Origin: Betaproteobacteria bacterium
GTDB lineage: Bacteria > Pseudomonadota > Gammaproteobacteria > Burkholderiales > Thiobacillaceae
Assembly: GCA_016234655.1 (NCBI GenBank)
Contig: JACRAU010000021.1
Location: forward strand, 1 to 41,875
Reading direction: 5' to 3'
Length of the DNA: 41,875 nt
Shown: positions 1-8,327 of the stretch, one piece after another
Position numbering within the stretch: the first letter of the stretch is position 1
Layout of the letters: each line of letters begins with the position of its first letter
The notes under the pieces: model-generated
What the model was told of the DNA's origin: nothing
Database searches by the model: none
What the model saw: the letters and a program-made list of their open reading frames with translations, nothing else
Program-made: the position numbers and the translations under genes

Positions 1-817
<817 letters not shown>

Positions 818-850
818 TTACTCCTTGATCTTGTTCGGATCTTGTTCGTC

Positions 851-870
851 ATTCCCGCGAAAGCGGGAAT
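851..870. repeat. dRS3-like 20-bp inverted repeat between groES and groEL
   Basis: The sequence reads ATTCCC, eight bases, then GGGAAT, an exact fit to the dRS3-type palindrome known from Neisseria and seen in other betaproteobacteria. It sits in the transcribed gap between groES and groEL, where it would form a hairpin in the mRNA. It could act as an RNA processing or stability site, or simply be a dispersed repeat. Confidence 0.6.
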
Positions 871-961
871 CTAGTCATTGGGGCATTACTTTTAGTTCCG
901 ACATCACATCCGCTGGGCGGCGATGAGTCTTCGCTGAAAATAACTGTCGCAATCGCGCCAG

Positions 962-1252
962 TTATTTCTCCATCACGCCCATGATGTCTTCTTCGCGCAT
1001 GACGATGACTTCCTCGCCATCCACCTTCACGGCCTGGCCGGCATATTTGCCGAACAGCACGCGGTCGCCCACTTTGACGTCCATGGCGATGGTCTTGCCG
1101 TTGTCGTCTTTCTTGCCGGGGCCGACGGCGAGCACCTCACCCTGGTCGGGTTTCTCGGTGGCGGCGTCGGGGATGACGATGCCGGAAGCGGTCTTACGCT
1201 CTTCTTCCATGCGCTTAACGATTACGCGGTCGTGCAAGGGACGAATCTTCAT
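962..1252 (-). CDS. groES: Co-chaperonin GroES (10 kDa)
   Basis: The product is the 96-residue lid of the GroEL folding chamber. It begins [14 protein letters not shown], has the mobile-loop segment around residues 17-32 ([12 protein letters not shown]) and ends [10 protein letters not shown], all typical, and it has the usual family length. The reading frame is open 22 codons further upstream, but the internal ATG is preceded by a good GGAGG Shine-Dalgarno and matches the family start. It is the first gene of the groES-groEL operon. Transcription is expected from the heat-shock promoter at 1339-1370 under HrcA control at the CIRCE operator 60 bases upstream. Confidence 0.98.
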   Translation of the reverse strand: MKIRPLHDRVIVKRMEEERKTASGIVIPDAATEKPDQGEVLAVGPGKKDDNGKTIAMDVKVGDRVLFGKYAGQAVKVDGEEVIVMREEDIMGVMEK

Positions 1253-1311
1253 CGATTGCCTCCAAAATAAGCAGTTGAGTTGTGGGTTTGCAAAACAGCG
1301 GGGGCCAGGCA

Positions 1312-1338
1312 TTAGCACTCGACCCCAACGAGTGCTAA
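1312..1338. promoter_or_regulatory. CIRCE operator (HrcA binding site)
   Basis: The sequence is a perfect inverted repeat, TTAGCACTC, nine bases, GAGTGCTAA, identical to the consensus CIRCE element bound by the heat-shock repressor HrcA. It lies just upstream of groES and covers the expected transcription start, so HrcA binding should block the groESL promoter. Confidence 0.95.
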
Positions 1339-1370
1339 TGATAGGGACGGGGTGGCGCTATTTCAAGGGT
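1339..1370 (-). promoter_or_regulatory. Probable sigma-32 heat-shock promoter of groESL
   Basis: On the minus strand CCCTTGAAA (around 1361-1370) is followed after 14 bases by CCCTATCA (1339-1346). This resembles the sigma-32 consensus CTTGAA, 13-15 bases, CCCCATNT. The -10 element abuts the CIRCE operator, placing the start point inside the operator. The match is by eye; no transcript data are available. Confidence 0.75.
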
Positions 1371-1422
1371 GGGCTTGGCGCCAAGCTGGATTTATTTGGC
1401 AAAGTGCGGCCGTTCAATGAAA

Positions 1423-1448
1423 GAACCCAAGCCCTTTGGCCTGGGTTC
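1423..1448 (-). terminator. Possible terminator after the secreted repeat-protein gene
   Basis: Downstream of the minus-strand gene ending at 1476 lies a hairpin with arms GAACCCA and TGGGTTC, extended inside by GCC and GGC around a CTTT loop and followed on the minus strand by TTTCATT. The T-run is short, so its efficiency is uncertain. It also separates this gene from the groESL promoter. Confidence 0.5.
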
Positions 1449-1475
1449 GCGTTGAATGTACCGGCACCGGCGGGA

Positions 1476-2951
1476 TCACCTGCCGCCGGGCGGGGGTGAG
1501 CCGCCGGGCGGCGGACTCGGTGTGGTGCCGCCAGGCGGTTGCGTGCCGGGTGTGGTTCCACCGGGCGGCGCCGTACCCCCAGGCGGCGGCACGCCGGCGC
1601 CGGGGATGTTGGTGCCGGGCGGCATGCTGGGCTTGAAGCCGCTCGGCGGGGTGACGCCGAAGCCCGGTCCGGAGACGACGCCGCCGGTGCCGATGGTGCC
1701 GATGAAGGGCGGCGGCGGGATGGTGACCGTCCCGTCCTGGTTGATCGTCGATCCGGGCGGCGGTGTGGGGTCGCCCGGCCGGTAGGGGAAGACTGCGGAA
1801 CCGTCCGGCTTGATCGCGATGGGCATGGGCGGCGGCGGGAAACCCCTGGCCGGCGGAGCCGGCAAGGACCAACCGCCGTCGTTGCCTTTGGTGGCACCGG
1901 TCGGCGGCGTCCAGTTCGTGGCCGGCGTGACGCCCGCCGGAATCTGGTTGCCCGGGATGACCATCGAGCCGTTCGGCAACACCGTCGTACCCTGCGGCAA
2001 GGCGGTGCCGCTGGTAAAGGTGCTGCCCGCCGGCAACACGATGCCCGTCGGCACGGTCACGCCCTCGGCCATTTTCGCGCTGACCGGCACGTTGACGCCG
2101 GGCGGCAGCACCGTGCCCGTCGGCAGGTTGTAGTTTTCCGGGATCACCACGCCGGCCGGCAAGGTCATGCCGGACGGAATCTGCACCGTCGGCGGTATCT
2201 CGAATTGCAGCGGCAGACCCACATTCGCCGGTAGGGTGGTGCCGGCCGGCGGCGTAAAGCCGCTCGGCAGGGTTTGGCCGCCGACCGCGCCGCCGGTCAC
2301 CAGCGGGGCGTACGTGCTGCCATCCGGAAAAGTGACCGCCCCCGTCTTCGCATCCGAACTGATACCGCGTTGCGAGGGGTCGCGTGCCAGGCCTTGTTGC
2401 GCGGCCGGCGGGGTAAAGGGGAGGTAGTTCGAACTGCTGCCGACGCTGATCGTGCCGTCGCTATTGACCTTGACCAGACCGGGGGCCAGGGCGCCGGCCT
2501 GTTCCATCTGTTGCAGCATGTCTTTCACGCTCAAGGGCGGCACCTTGACGCCGCTCGGCAGCGGGGTCGAGGCGCTCGGAATGAAACCGGCCGGCGGCGA
2601 GAAATCGCTGGGTAGGCCATTGCCCGGTAGGGTTTGCAGCTTGTCCGGAAAATGCGGCATCTCGCCGGGCGTGCTGACGATAGGCACGAATTGCAGGCCG
2701 CCCCACACGACTGAACCATCCGACTGGGTGACCGCATTGCCGCTGGCGGGGGCGCCGGGCGAATAATTGGGCGGCACCAGCGGGACATAACGCGTCGTGC
2801 CCACGGTGGCGCTGCCGTCGGCGCCGATCGTGCCGCCGGCCGCTTCCACGGCGGCCTTGATGTTCGGCGGCAGTTCGAGAGCGAAGGCCGCCGTGCCAAA
2901 GAAAGCCAATTGGATGGCGGCCGCGATCAGGTGACGTTTGAACGGGCTCAT
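1476..2951 (-). CDS. Secreted Pro/Gly-rich repeat protein, unrecognised
   Basis: The 491-residue product starts with a signal peptide (MSPFKRHLIAAAIQLAFFG, probable cleavage after TAAFA) behind a strong GGAAGGAG ribosome site. Two repeat types follow. In the first part, units of roughly DG-S/T-x-V-x-G-x-x-x-Y-x-P-L-V-P-P recur around residues 45, 77, 165 and 205. In the middle, roughly residues 230-335, a short unit of hydrophobic-Pro-x-Gly recurs every 7 to 12 residues (LPAGVVIP, LPTGTVLPPG, VPTGIVLPAG). The last 110 residues are almost entirely Pro, Gly and Thr and end PPPGGR. No catalytic domain, anchor motif or membrane helix beyond the signal is seen. An exported surface or matrix protein is a reasonable inference; the function is unknown. 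It appears monocistronic. Confidence 0.8.
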   Translation of the reverse strand: MSPFKRHLIAAAIQLAFFGTAAFALELPPNIKAAVEAAGGTIGADGSATVGTTRYVPLVPPNYSPGAPASGNAVTQSDGSVVWGGLQFVPIVSTPGEMPHFPDKLQTLPGNGLPSDFSPPAGFIPSASTPLPSGVKVPPLSVKDMLQQMEQAGALAPGLVKVNSDGTISVGSSSNYLPFTPPAAQQGLARDPSQRGISSDAKTGAVTFPDGSTYAPLVTGGAVGGQTLPSGFTPPAGTTLPANVGLPLQFEIPPTVQIPSGMTLPAGVVIPENYNLPTGTVLPPGVNVPVSAKMAEGVTVPTGIVLPAGSTFTSGTALPQGTTVLPNGSMVIPGNQIPAGVTPATNWTPPTGATKGNDGGWSLPAPPARGFPPPPMPIAIKPDGSAVFPYRPGDPTPPPGSTINQDGTVTIPPPPFIGTIGTGGVVSGPGFGVTPPSGFKPSMPPGTNIPGAGVPPPGGTAPPGGTTPGTQPPGGTTPSPPPGGSPPPGGR

Positions 2952-3276
2952 GACGAACTCCTTCCTCGGAAGACGGAAGTCAAACTACATATCTGTTATT
3001 TAGATCGCCTGGTCTTCTTATTCCAATAAGAAAAAATGATCTGCCCCGCGTGATTGCCGGAGTATCCGCGAATGAAGATAAAGAAGGGTGTGAAGGGCAC
3101 TGGCGGCGCCGGGCTGGCTAGCCACATCCACCTGGCGGGTCGGCGGCAGATGGGGCGGCCCTCGTTTGGTCCGCCGTGAACGAAGCGCTCTAGGTCATTT
3201 GCAAGGCCGACCGGCAAACAATAGCTGCCGTGGATTCCCGCGTCGGCGGCGGCCTCCTCGCAATGGCCGCCAGCGC
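2952..3276. other. Intergenic region without a supported gene
   Basis: The stretch lies between selD and the repeat-protein gene, both on the minus strand. It should hold the promoter of the latter in its lower-GC part (about 2985-3090) and the selD 3' end. A minus-strand frame is open through 2996-3448, but it overlaps selD out of phase and its low-complexity product looks non-coding. No clear terminator hairpin was recognised. Confidence 0.5.
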
Positions 3277-4347
3277 TTACGCCGTCACCACCACCTTCCC
3301 CGTCCCCGCCTGCAATCTTCCGATCGTCGCCGCCCGCTCGAATCCTTGCGCCCGAAACACCGCCATCACCCGCTCGACCGCATCGGCCGAACACGACACC
3401 AGCAAGCCGCCGCTGGTTTGCGGGTCGGTCAAGATCGCGCGCTGCCAATCGGCGATGCCGTCGAACAGCGACACCTCATCGCCATAGCCGGCCCAGTTGC
3501 GCAAGCTGGCGCCGGTGACATGGCCGGCCCGGGCCAGTTCGGCGGCGCCGGGCAGCAGCGGCAAGCCGGCGAATTCGATCCGGGCATCGAGCTGCGAGGC
3601 GCGGGCGATCTCCAGGCCGTGGCCGAGCAGGCCGAAGCCGGTCACGTCGGTCATCGCATGGACGCCGTCGATCAGGGCCAGCTCGGCGCCGGCGGTGTTG
3701 AGCTGGGTGGTGGAGGCGATCATGGCCTCATAGCCGGCCGGAGACAGCGCGCCCTTTTTCAGCGCCGCGCTGTAGATGCCGACCCCAAGGCCCTTGCCCA
3801 GGATCAGCACGTCGCCCGCCTCGCCGTCGGCGTTCTGCTTCACCCGCTTGGGATCGACCACGCCGATGCCGACCAGGCCGTAGATCGGCTCGGGCGCGTC
3901 GATGGAGTGGCCGCCGGCGATGGGGATGCCCGCCGCCTTGGCCACCGCCTCGCCGCCGGCCAGTATCCGACGGATGACCTCGTGCGGCAGCTTGTCGACC
4001 GGCATGCCGACGATGGCCAGAGCCATGATCGGCCGGCCGCCCATGGAGTAGACGTCGGACAGCGCGTTGGCTGCGGCGATGCGGCCGAACTCGAACGGGT
4101 CGTCGACGATGGGCATGAAGAAATCGGTGGTCGCGACCACGGCCTGGTGCTCGTTGAGCTTGTACACCGCCGCATCGTCGCCGTGCTCGATGCCGACCAT
4201 CAGGTCGGGGAAGGCCGCCGCGACATGGGTGGTGAACGGCGTGTTGGCCAGTATCTTCTCCAGCACGGCCGGCGCGATCTTGCAGCCGCAGCCGCCGCCG
4301 TGGGAAAACTGGGTGAGCCGGACCGGCTCGCTTGTTGCCTGAGTCAT
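3277..4347 (-). CDS. selD: Selenide, water dikinase (selenophosphate synthetase)
   Basis: The enzyme makes selenophosphate from selenide and ATP, the activated selenium donor for selenoproteins, selenouridine tRNA and selenosugars. The 356 residues start [19 protein letters not shown], with the active-site Cys20 and Lys23 in GCGCK (Cys, not selenocysteine). The metal and ATP-binding segments [27 protein letters not shown] and [10 protein letters not shown] are all present. The start is fixed by an ATGA overlap with the senB stop codon, meaning translational coupling. It is the last gene of lnt-senB-selD. No selA, selB or selU is in the window. The pairing with senB suggests it may serve as SenC, the dedicated selenophosphate supplier for SenB. 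Confidence 0.96.
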   Translation of the reverse strand: MTQATSEPVRLTQFSHGGGCGCKIAPAVLEKILANTPFTTHVAAAFPDLMVGIEHGDDAAVYKLNEHQAVVATTDFFMPIVDDPFEFGRIAAANALSDVYSMGGRPIMALAIVGMPVDKLPHEVIRRILAGGEAVAKAAGIPIAGGHSIDAPEPIYGLVGIGVVDPKRVKQNADGEAGDVLILGKGLGVGIYSAALKKGALSPAGYEAMIASTTQLNTAGAELALIDGVHAMTDVTGFGLLGHGLEIARASQLDARIEFAGLPLLPGAAELARAGHVTGASLRNWAGYGDEVSLFDGIADWQRAILTDPQTSGGLLVSCSADAVERVMAVFRAQGFERAATIGRLQAGTGKVVVTA

Positions 4348-5357
4348 ATTGCCTCGTTGACGAGTTGTTCGATTGCCGCGCATTCCCGCTCGGGCAGGAA
4401 TAAATTCATGCGCGCGGCACATTGTTGTTTCAGCAAGGCGTAAAACGCCGGGTCGGTCTCGCAACGGCGCATCAGCGCGGCCAAGGCGCCCTCGTCGCCG
4501 AGCGGAAAATAACCCGCATAGTCTACCCCGAGCATGCCTTCGTTGCCCGCAATGCGCGAGGCCAGCACCGGCACGCCGGCCATGACCGCCTCGAGGATGA
4601 CGATGGCGCCGCCCTCCATGCGCGAGCTGTTGACCAAGAGCTGGCTGCGCGCGATGGCGCGCCGGGTCTCGCCGTGCGCGAGCGGCCCCAGCCAATGCCA
4701 ACGGGGAAAGCGCTGGGCGCAGCGTTCGGCCTCGGCCGTCCACATGGGATCGAGCGCCTGGCCGACGTGGCGCACGCGGATGCGCGACTCGGCCGGCAGC
4801 AGGCCGCTGGCCTGGGCCGCGCGCAGGGGGTCTTTCTCTTCGCGCAGGTGGGCGACGACGCAGACATCGAAGTGGCGGTAGAACGGAGCGGCGCGTAGCG
4901 CCTCCATGTCCCTTTTATGCCCTTCAGGGTGCTCTCCCGCAAGCGGGGGAGAGGTAGGAGAGGGGGCTCGCGGCGCTGATTGATAGATGACGGCGGTCTT
5001 GCTGCGCAATTCAACCGTCAATTCATCCAGCCCGCGTTCTTGCAGCACGACCAGACGCGTCGCCAGGTCCAACGATCTCCGGGCCTCGGCATCGTCGTGG
5101 ATGTCGCGATAGAGATCGGTGCCGGTCAGCACCACGATCAAGGGTTTGTCCGGCCGCGCCTCGGCGAAACGTCGGATGCTGGCCGCGCTGCGCCGGGCGT
5201 GCAGCGCGATCATCAGGTCCGCGGCGCGGCCGTCCCATTCCACCATGACTTGCACACGGTGCCCGCCCGCGCGCAGGCAGCGCGCCCAGCGCGCGGCGGT
5301 ATGCGCGTTGCCGTTGCGCGCCCGCGCGAGATAGGGCGTGATCAGTGCGATGCGCAT
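4344..5357 (-). CDS. senB: Selenosugar synthase-like glycosyltransferase SenB (TIGR04348 family)
   Basis: The 337-residue protein has the hallmarks I know for TIGR04348 glycosyltransferases, the family that includes Sen[18 protein letters not shown] at the start, [51 protein letters not shown] and the donor-site region [14 protein letters not shown]. SenB couples selenophosphate to a UDP-sugar to give a selenosugar. Its ATG overlaps the lnt stop (TGATG) and its stop overlaps the selD start (ATGA), so the three genes are translationally coupled. An extra segment of about 20-25 residues at roughly 129-150 is encoded by a palindromic repeat (4931-4964) inserted in frame in the linker between the two Rossmann domains. 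Function is inferred from family and context. Confidence 0.85.
   Translation of the reverse strand: MRIALITPYLARARNGNAHTAARWARCLRAGGHRVQVMVEWDGRAADLMIALHARRSAASIRRFAEARPDKPLIVVLTGTDLYRDIHDDAEARRSLDLATRLVVLQERGLDELTVELRSKTAVIYQSAPRAPSPTSPPLAGEHPEGHKRDMEALRAAPFYRHFDVCVVAHLREEKDPLRAAQASGLLPAESRIRVRHVGQALDPMWTAEAERCAQRFPRWHWLGPLAHGETRRAIARSQLLVNSSRMEGGAIVILEAVMAGVPVLASRIAGNEGMLGVDYAGYFPLGDEGALAALMRRCETDPAFYALLKQQCAARMNLFLPERECAAIEQLVNEAI
4931..4964. repeat. Palindromic repeat (family B), copy inside senB
   Basis: The core is CTCTCCCGC-AA-GCGGGGGAGAG followed by TAGGAGAGGG. It matches the elements in hemF (12908-12933, 12990-13029) and downstream of hemF (13428-13469). Here it is read in frame as part of the SenB linker, giving the segment [14 protein letters not shown]. 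Family names A and B are mine. Confidence 0.75.
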
Positions 5358-6829
5358 CAACGATAGAAATAGCGGCGCGGCGCCGGGATTCGGCTCAACA
5401 GCAAAGCCAGCAGCGCCAGCAACACGGCCGGCCAATTGCCGAAGCGAGCATAAGGCGTCATGCCTGCATAGCCTTGGACCTCGGTATGCAATACGCCCTG
5501 CACAAAGGGATCGAGTTGTTCGACAACACGGCCCTTGTGGTCGATGGCGGCGGTGATACCGGTATTGTTGGCGCGCAGCATATAGCGGCCGGTCTCCAAG
5601 GCGCGCATCTGGGCGATCTGCAAGTGCTGCCAGGGCGAGGCGGAGTTGCCGAACCAGGCATCGTTGCTGACGTTGACCAGCAAGGTCGCCGTCGGCAAGG
5701 CGCGCACGATCTCTTCGCCGAAAGCGTCCTCGTAGCAGATGTCGACCGCGACCTTTTGCCCGGCCACGCTCATCGGCATTTGCGTTGCTTCGCCGCGCGA
5801 AAAATCGGACAGCGGGATGTGCAGGTAATCGACGATCCAACCGAAGCCGTATGGCACGAACTCGCCGAACGGCACCAGGTGCCGCTTGCGGTAGGTTTGC
5901 ATCGGCGATGCGCCAAGGGAAACCACGCTATTGAAATAGCGGCCGTCGGCCAGACGTTCGGGCACGCCGAGCAAGAGGTCGCCGCCTTGGCCGCGCACTT
6001 GGCGCTGCAAGGCAGCCAAGTAGTCCGCCGGCACATCGTCCAGAAACATCGGCAAGGCCGTCTCCGGCAGGATAACCAAGCGCGAAGCGCTGGCCTGGGT
6101 GAGGCGCAGATAATCGCCCAAGGTCTGCTCGCGTTTTTCCGGCGCGAATTTCAGTTCTTGCGCGATATTGCCTTGCACCAGGCTCACGGTCAGCGGCCGG
6201 CCGGCCGGCTGCGTCCATTCGACCGCTTGCAACATCCAGCCGCCGAACCAAACAGCGGCAATCAACAACAAGGCCCAAACCCGATGCAAGGCCAAGGCCG
6301 CCGCGCTGAGCACCGCCAGGCCGGACACGCCATACACGCCCAAGACCGGCGCATAGCCGGCCAAGGGGCTGGCCGGCACTTGCGCGTAACCCAGGGCGAG
6401 CCAAGGAAAGCCGGTGAACAGCCAGCCGCGCAGCCATTCGATCAGCAGCCATGTGCCCGTTGCCGCCGCCAGCCAACGCCAGCCGCCGGCTTGGCCCAAG
6501 CGAACCGACAAGGCCAGGGCCGCCGCCGGAAACAAGGCGAGAAAGGCGCAGAACAACACGGTCGCCGCCACCGCCAAGGGCAGCGGCATCATGCCGAAGT
6601 CGTGCAGGCTGACATAGACCCAAGACACGCCGAAGCCGAAATAGCCCAGGCCGAAGGCGAAGCCCTTGGCCATGGCCATGCGCACCGCGCCGGTGCGCGC
6701 GCTGTAATAAAGTGCGGCCAAGGCCAACACCGGCAGCGGAAACCAGCCCCATGGCGCAAAACCCAAGACGCTCAAGGCGCCCAGACCGGCGGGCAGAAGC
6801 ATTCGTACTAAGGCGGGAAAGCGCGGCAC
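5357..6829 (-). CDS. lnt: Apolipoprotein N-acyltransferase
   Basis: This inner-membrane enzyme adds the third acyl chain to the N-terminal cysteine of lipoproteins. The N-terminal half is polytopic (several hydrophobic segments from GFAPWGWFPLPVLALAAL onward). The C-terminal half is a periplasmic nitrilase-type domain with the catalytic Glu in LVILPETALP, the Lys in RKRHLVPFGEFVP and the Cys in VDICYEDAF, followed by VNVSNDAWFG. A GTG start at 6829 gives 490 residues; an ATG at 6802 is possible, and neither has a strong ribosome site. It is the first gene of lnt-senB-selD, divergent from dusB. Its stop overlaps the senB start by one base, so senB expression probably depends on lnt translation. 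Confidence 0.95.
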   Translation of the reverse strand: MPRFPALVRMLLPAGLGALSVLGFAPWGWFPLPVLALAALYYSARTGAVRMAMAKGFAFGLGYFGFGVSWVYVSLHDFGMMPLPLAVAATVLFCAFLALFPAAALALSVRLGQAGGWRWLAAATGTWLLIEWLRGWLFTGFPWLALGYAQVPASPLAGYAPVLGVYGVSGLAVLSAAALALHRVWALLLIAAVWFGGWMLQAVEWTQPAGRPLTVSLVQGNIAQELKFAPEKREQTLGDYLRLTQASASRLVILPETALPMFLDDVPADYLAALQRQVRGQGGDLLLGVPERLADGRYFNSVVSLGASPMQTYRKRHLVPFGEFVPYGFGWIVDYLHIPLSDFSRGEATQMPMSVAGQKVAVDICYEDAFGEEIVRALPTATLLVNVSNDAWFGNSASPWQHLQIAQMRALETGRYMLRANNTGITAAIDHKGRVVEQLDPFVQGVLHTEVQGYAGMTPYARFGNWPAVLLALLALLLSRIPAPRRYFYR

Positions 6830-6886
6830 GATTCTTGTATGTCTTTTTGGACTGATTAAAAGTGATGCAAGTGTAAGCCGTTGCGG

Positions 6887-6892
6887 TACAAT
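6887..6892 (+). promoter_or_regulatory. Possible -10 box of the dusB-fis promoter
   Basis: TACAAT lies 42 bases upstream of the dusB ATG in the divergent lnt/dusB gap. No convincing -35 box is seen at the usual distance, so this is a weak call. Confidence 0.25.
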
Positions 6893-6933
6893 TCGTCCCC
6901 CCTTTTTCACTCCATTCCGATACATCAAGAGAT

Positions 6934-7959
6934 ATGCGCATCGGGCCCCATCAGCTCAAGAACAACCTGATTGTCGCACCCATGGCGGGCGTGACAGATC
7001 GGCCGTTCCGCCAGCTGTGCAAACGCCTGGGCGCGGGCATGGCGGTATCGGAGATGGTGACCTCGAACTCGCTGCTCTACGGCTCGGCCAAGACCCAGCG
7101 CCGCGCCAACCACGACGGCGAGGTGGAGCCGATCAGCGTGCAGATCGCCGGCGCCGAGCCCGCGATGATGGCCGAGGCCGCGCGCCACAACGTCGAGCGC
7201 GGCGCGCAGATCATCGACATCAACATGGGTTGCCCGGCCAAGAAGGTATGCAATGTGATGGCCGGCTCGGCGCTGTTGCAGGACGAGCCGCTGGTCGGCC
7301 GCATCTTGCAAGCGGTGGTCGAGGCCGTGCCCGAGGTGCCGGTGACGCTGAAGATTCGCACCGGCTGGGACAAGTCGTGCAAGAACGCGCTGAACATCTT
7401 GCGCATCGCGCAGGAGTCTGGCATCCAGGCCCTGGCCATCCACGGCCGCACCCGCGCCTGCGGCTACACCGGCGAGGCGGAGTACGACACGATCAAGACG
7501 GTGAAATCGGAAGCGCGCATTCCCATCATCGCCAACGGCGACATCGCCTCGCCGCAAAAGGCGAAATACGTGCTCGACCACACCGGCGTCGACGCCGTGA
7601 TGATCGGCCGCGCCGCCCAGGGCCGGCCCTGGATCTTCCGCGAAATCGAACATTTTCTGCACACCGGCCAGACCCTGCCCTCGCCCGAAGTGACCGAAAT
7701 CCATCAATTGCTGCTGGAGCACCTCGACGACCTATACAGCTTCTACGGCGAGCTCACCGGCCTACGCATGGCGCGCAAGCATATCGCCTGGTACACCAAG
7801 GGCCTGGCCGATTCCGCCAGTTTCCGTCATGCGATGAACCAGTTGGAAACCACGCGCGAGCAGCTCGACGCGGTGAACGCATTTTTCTCGCGCGCCGCCG
7901 AACGCAACCGTAGATTGATTTATCTTGATAACCCGACCGCCGAATTGCAGGCGGCTTGA
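6934..7959 (+). CDS. dusB: tRNA-dihydrouridine synthase B
   Basis: This FMN-dependent enzyme reduces uridine to dihydrouridine in the tRNA D-loop. The 341-residue protein has the DusB pattern: VAPMAGVTDRPFRQLC near the start, SEMVTSN, the catalytic Cys100 in INMGCPAKKV, LKIRTGWD, HGRTR, and the FMN-phosphate loop NGDIASP followed by MIGRAAQGRPWIF. The length is normal. A fis gene follows after 27 bases, the conserved dusB-fis operon of many proteobacteria, so DusB is made from the growth-rate controlled fis transcript. The ATG at 6934 has only a weak AAGAG ribosome site. Confidence 0.97.
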   Translation: MRIGPHQLKNNLIVAPMAGVTDRPFRQLCKRLGAGMAVSEMVTSNSLLYGSAKTQRRANHDGEVEPISVQIAGAEPAMMAEAARHNVERGAQIIDINMGCPAKKVCNVMAGSALLQDEPLVGRILQAVVEAVPEVPVTLKIRTGWDKSCKNALNILRIAQESGIQALAIHGRTRACGYTGEAEYDTIKTVKSEARIPIIANGDIASPQKAKYVLDHTGVDAVMIGRAAQGRPWIFREIEHFLHTGQTLPSPEVTEIHQLLLEHLDDLYSFYGELTGLRMARKHIAWYTKGLADSASFRHAMNQLETTREQLDAVNAFFSRAAERNRRLIYLDNPTAELQAA

Positions 7960-7986
7960 TAACGATACGCTCAGGAACGACAAGGC

Positions 7987-8229
7987 ATGAACCCGAAGAA
8001 CGAAAGCGAACTTGCCGCCTGCGTCCGCAAGGTGCTGGCCCAATATTTCCGCGACCTGGACGGCGAGACCGCGAGCAACGTCTACGACATGGTGATCCAG
8101 TGCGCGGAGAAGCCGTGCCTGGAGATCGTGCTGGACAAGGCCGGCGGCAACCAGAGCCGCGCCGCCGACATGCTCGGCATCAACCGCAACACGCTGCGCA
8201 AGAAGATGCAGCAGCACAACATAAAATGA
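7987..8229 (+). CDS. fis: Nucleoid-associated regulator Fis
   Basis: The 80-residue DNA-bending protein regulates rRNA, tRNA and many growth genes. Its C-terminal half carries the diagnostic helix-turn-helix: GNQSRAADMLGINRNTLRKK. The N-terminal part (residues 1-45) should form the dimerisation helices. It is shorter than the 98-residue E. coli protein, as usual in betaproteobacteria. An AAGG ribosome site lies just before the ATG. It is the second gene of dusB-fis. The 9-bp inverted repeat at 8243-8300 follows and may end the transcript. Confidence 0.96.
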   Translation: MNPKNESELAACVRKVLAQYFRDLDGETASNVYDMVIQCAEKPCLEIVLDKAGGNQSRAADMLGINRNTLRKKMQQHNIK

Positions 8230-8242
8230 CCGGCGCGAGGCC

Positions 8243-8300
8243 AGGGGCTAGCGGCGAGGGGGTATCCCCAAAGCTTCCCGGTCTCTTGCCCCTAGCCCCT
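8243..8300. repeat. Inverted repeat between fis and purH
   Basis: AGGGGCTAG (8243-8251) and CTAGCCCCT (8292-8300) are perfect reverse complements with a 40-base loop, and a further CCCCTAGCC follows. It could be a weak fis terminator, but no T-run follows. The sequence resembles G/C-CTAG dispersed repeats. The purH leader lies directly behind it. Confidence 0.4.
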
Positions 8301-8327
8301 CACCCCTAGCCACTTGCCCATCACATC

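Noticed and set aside
1476..2700. Tandem short repeats suggesting a CRISPR or minisatellite
   Set aside because: The periodicity is at protein level with degenerate DNA; there are no identical direct repeats with unique spacers and no cas genes.
2996..3448. Minus-strand frame of 150 codons overlapping the selD 3' end
   Set aside because: It overlaps selD out of phase, has no ribosome site and its product is low-complexity; treated as intergenic.
3277..4347. SelD as a selenoprotein with in-frame UGA
   Set aside because: The active-site position is an ordinary Cys codon (GCGCK) and the frame has no internal stop.
4382..4401. A second dRS3-like palindrome (ATTCCC-N8-AGGAAT)
   Set aside because: It has a mismatch in one arm and lies in the conserved C-terminal coding part of senB, so it is probably coincidence.
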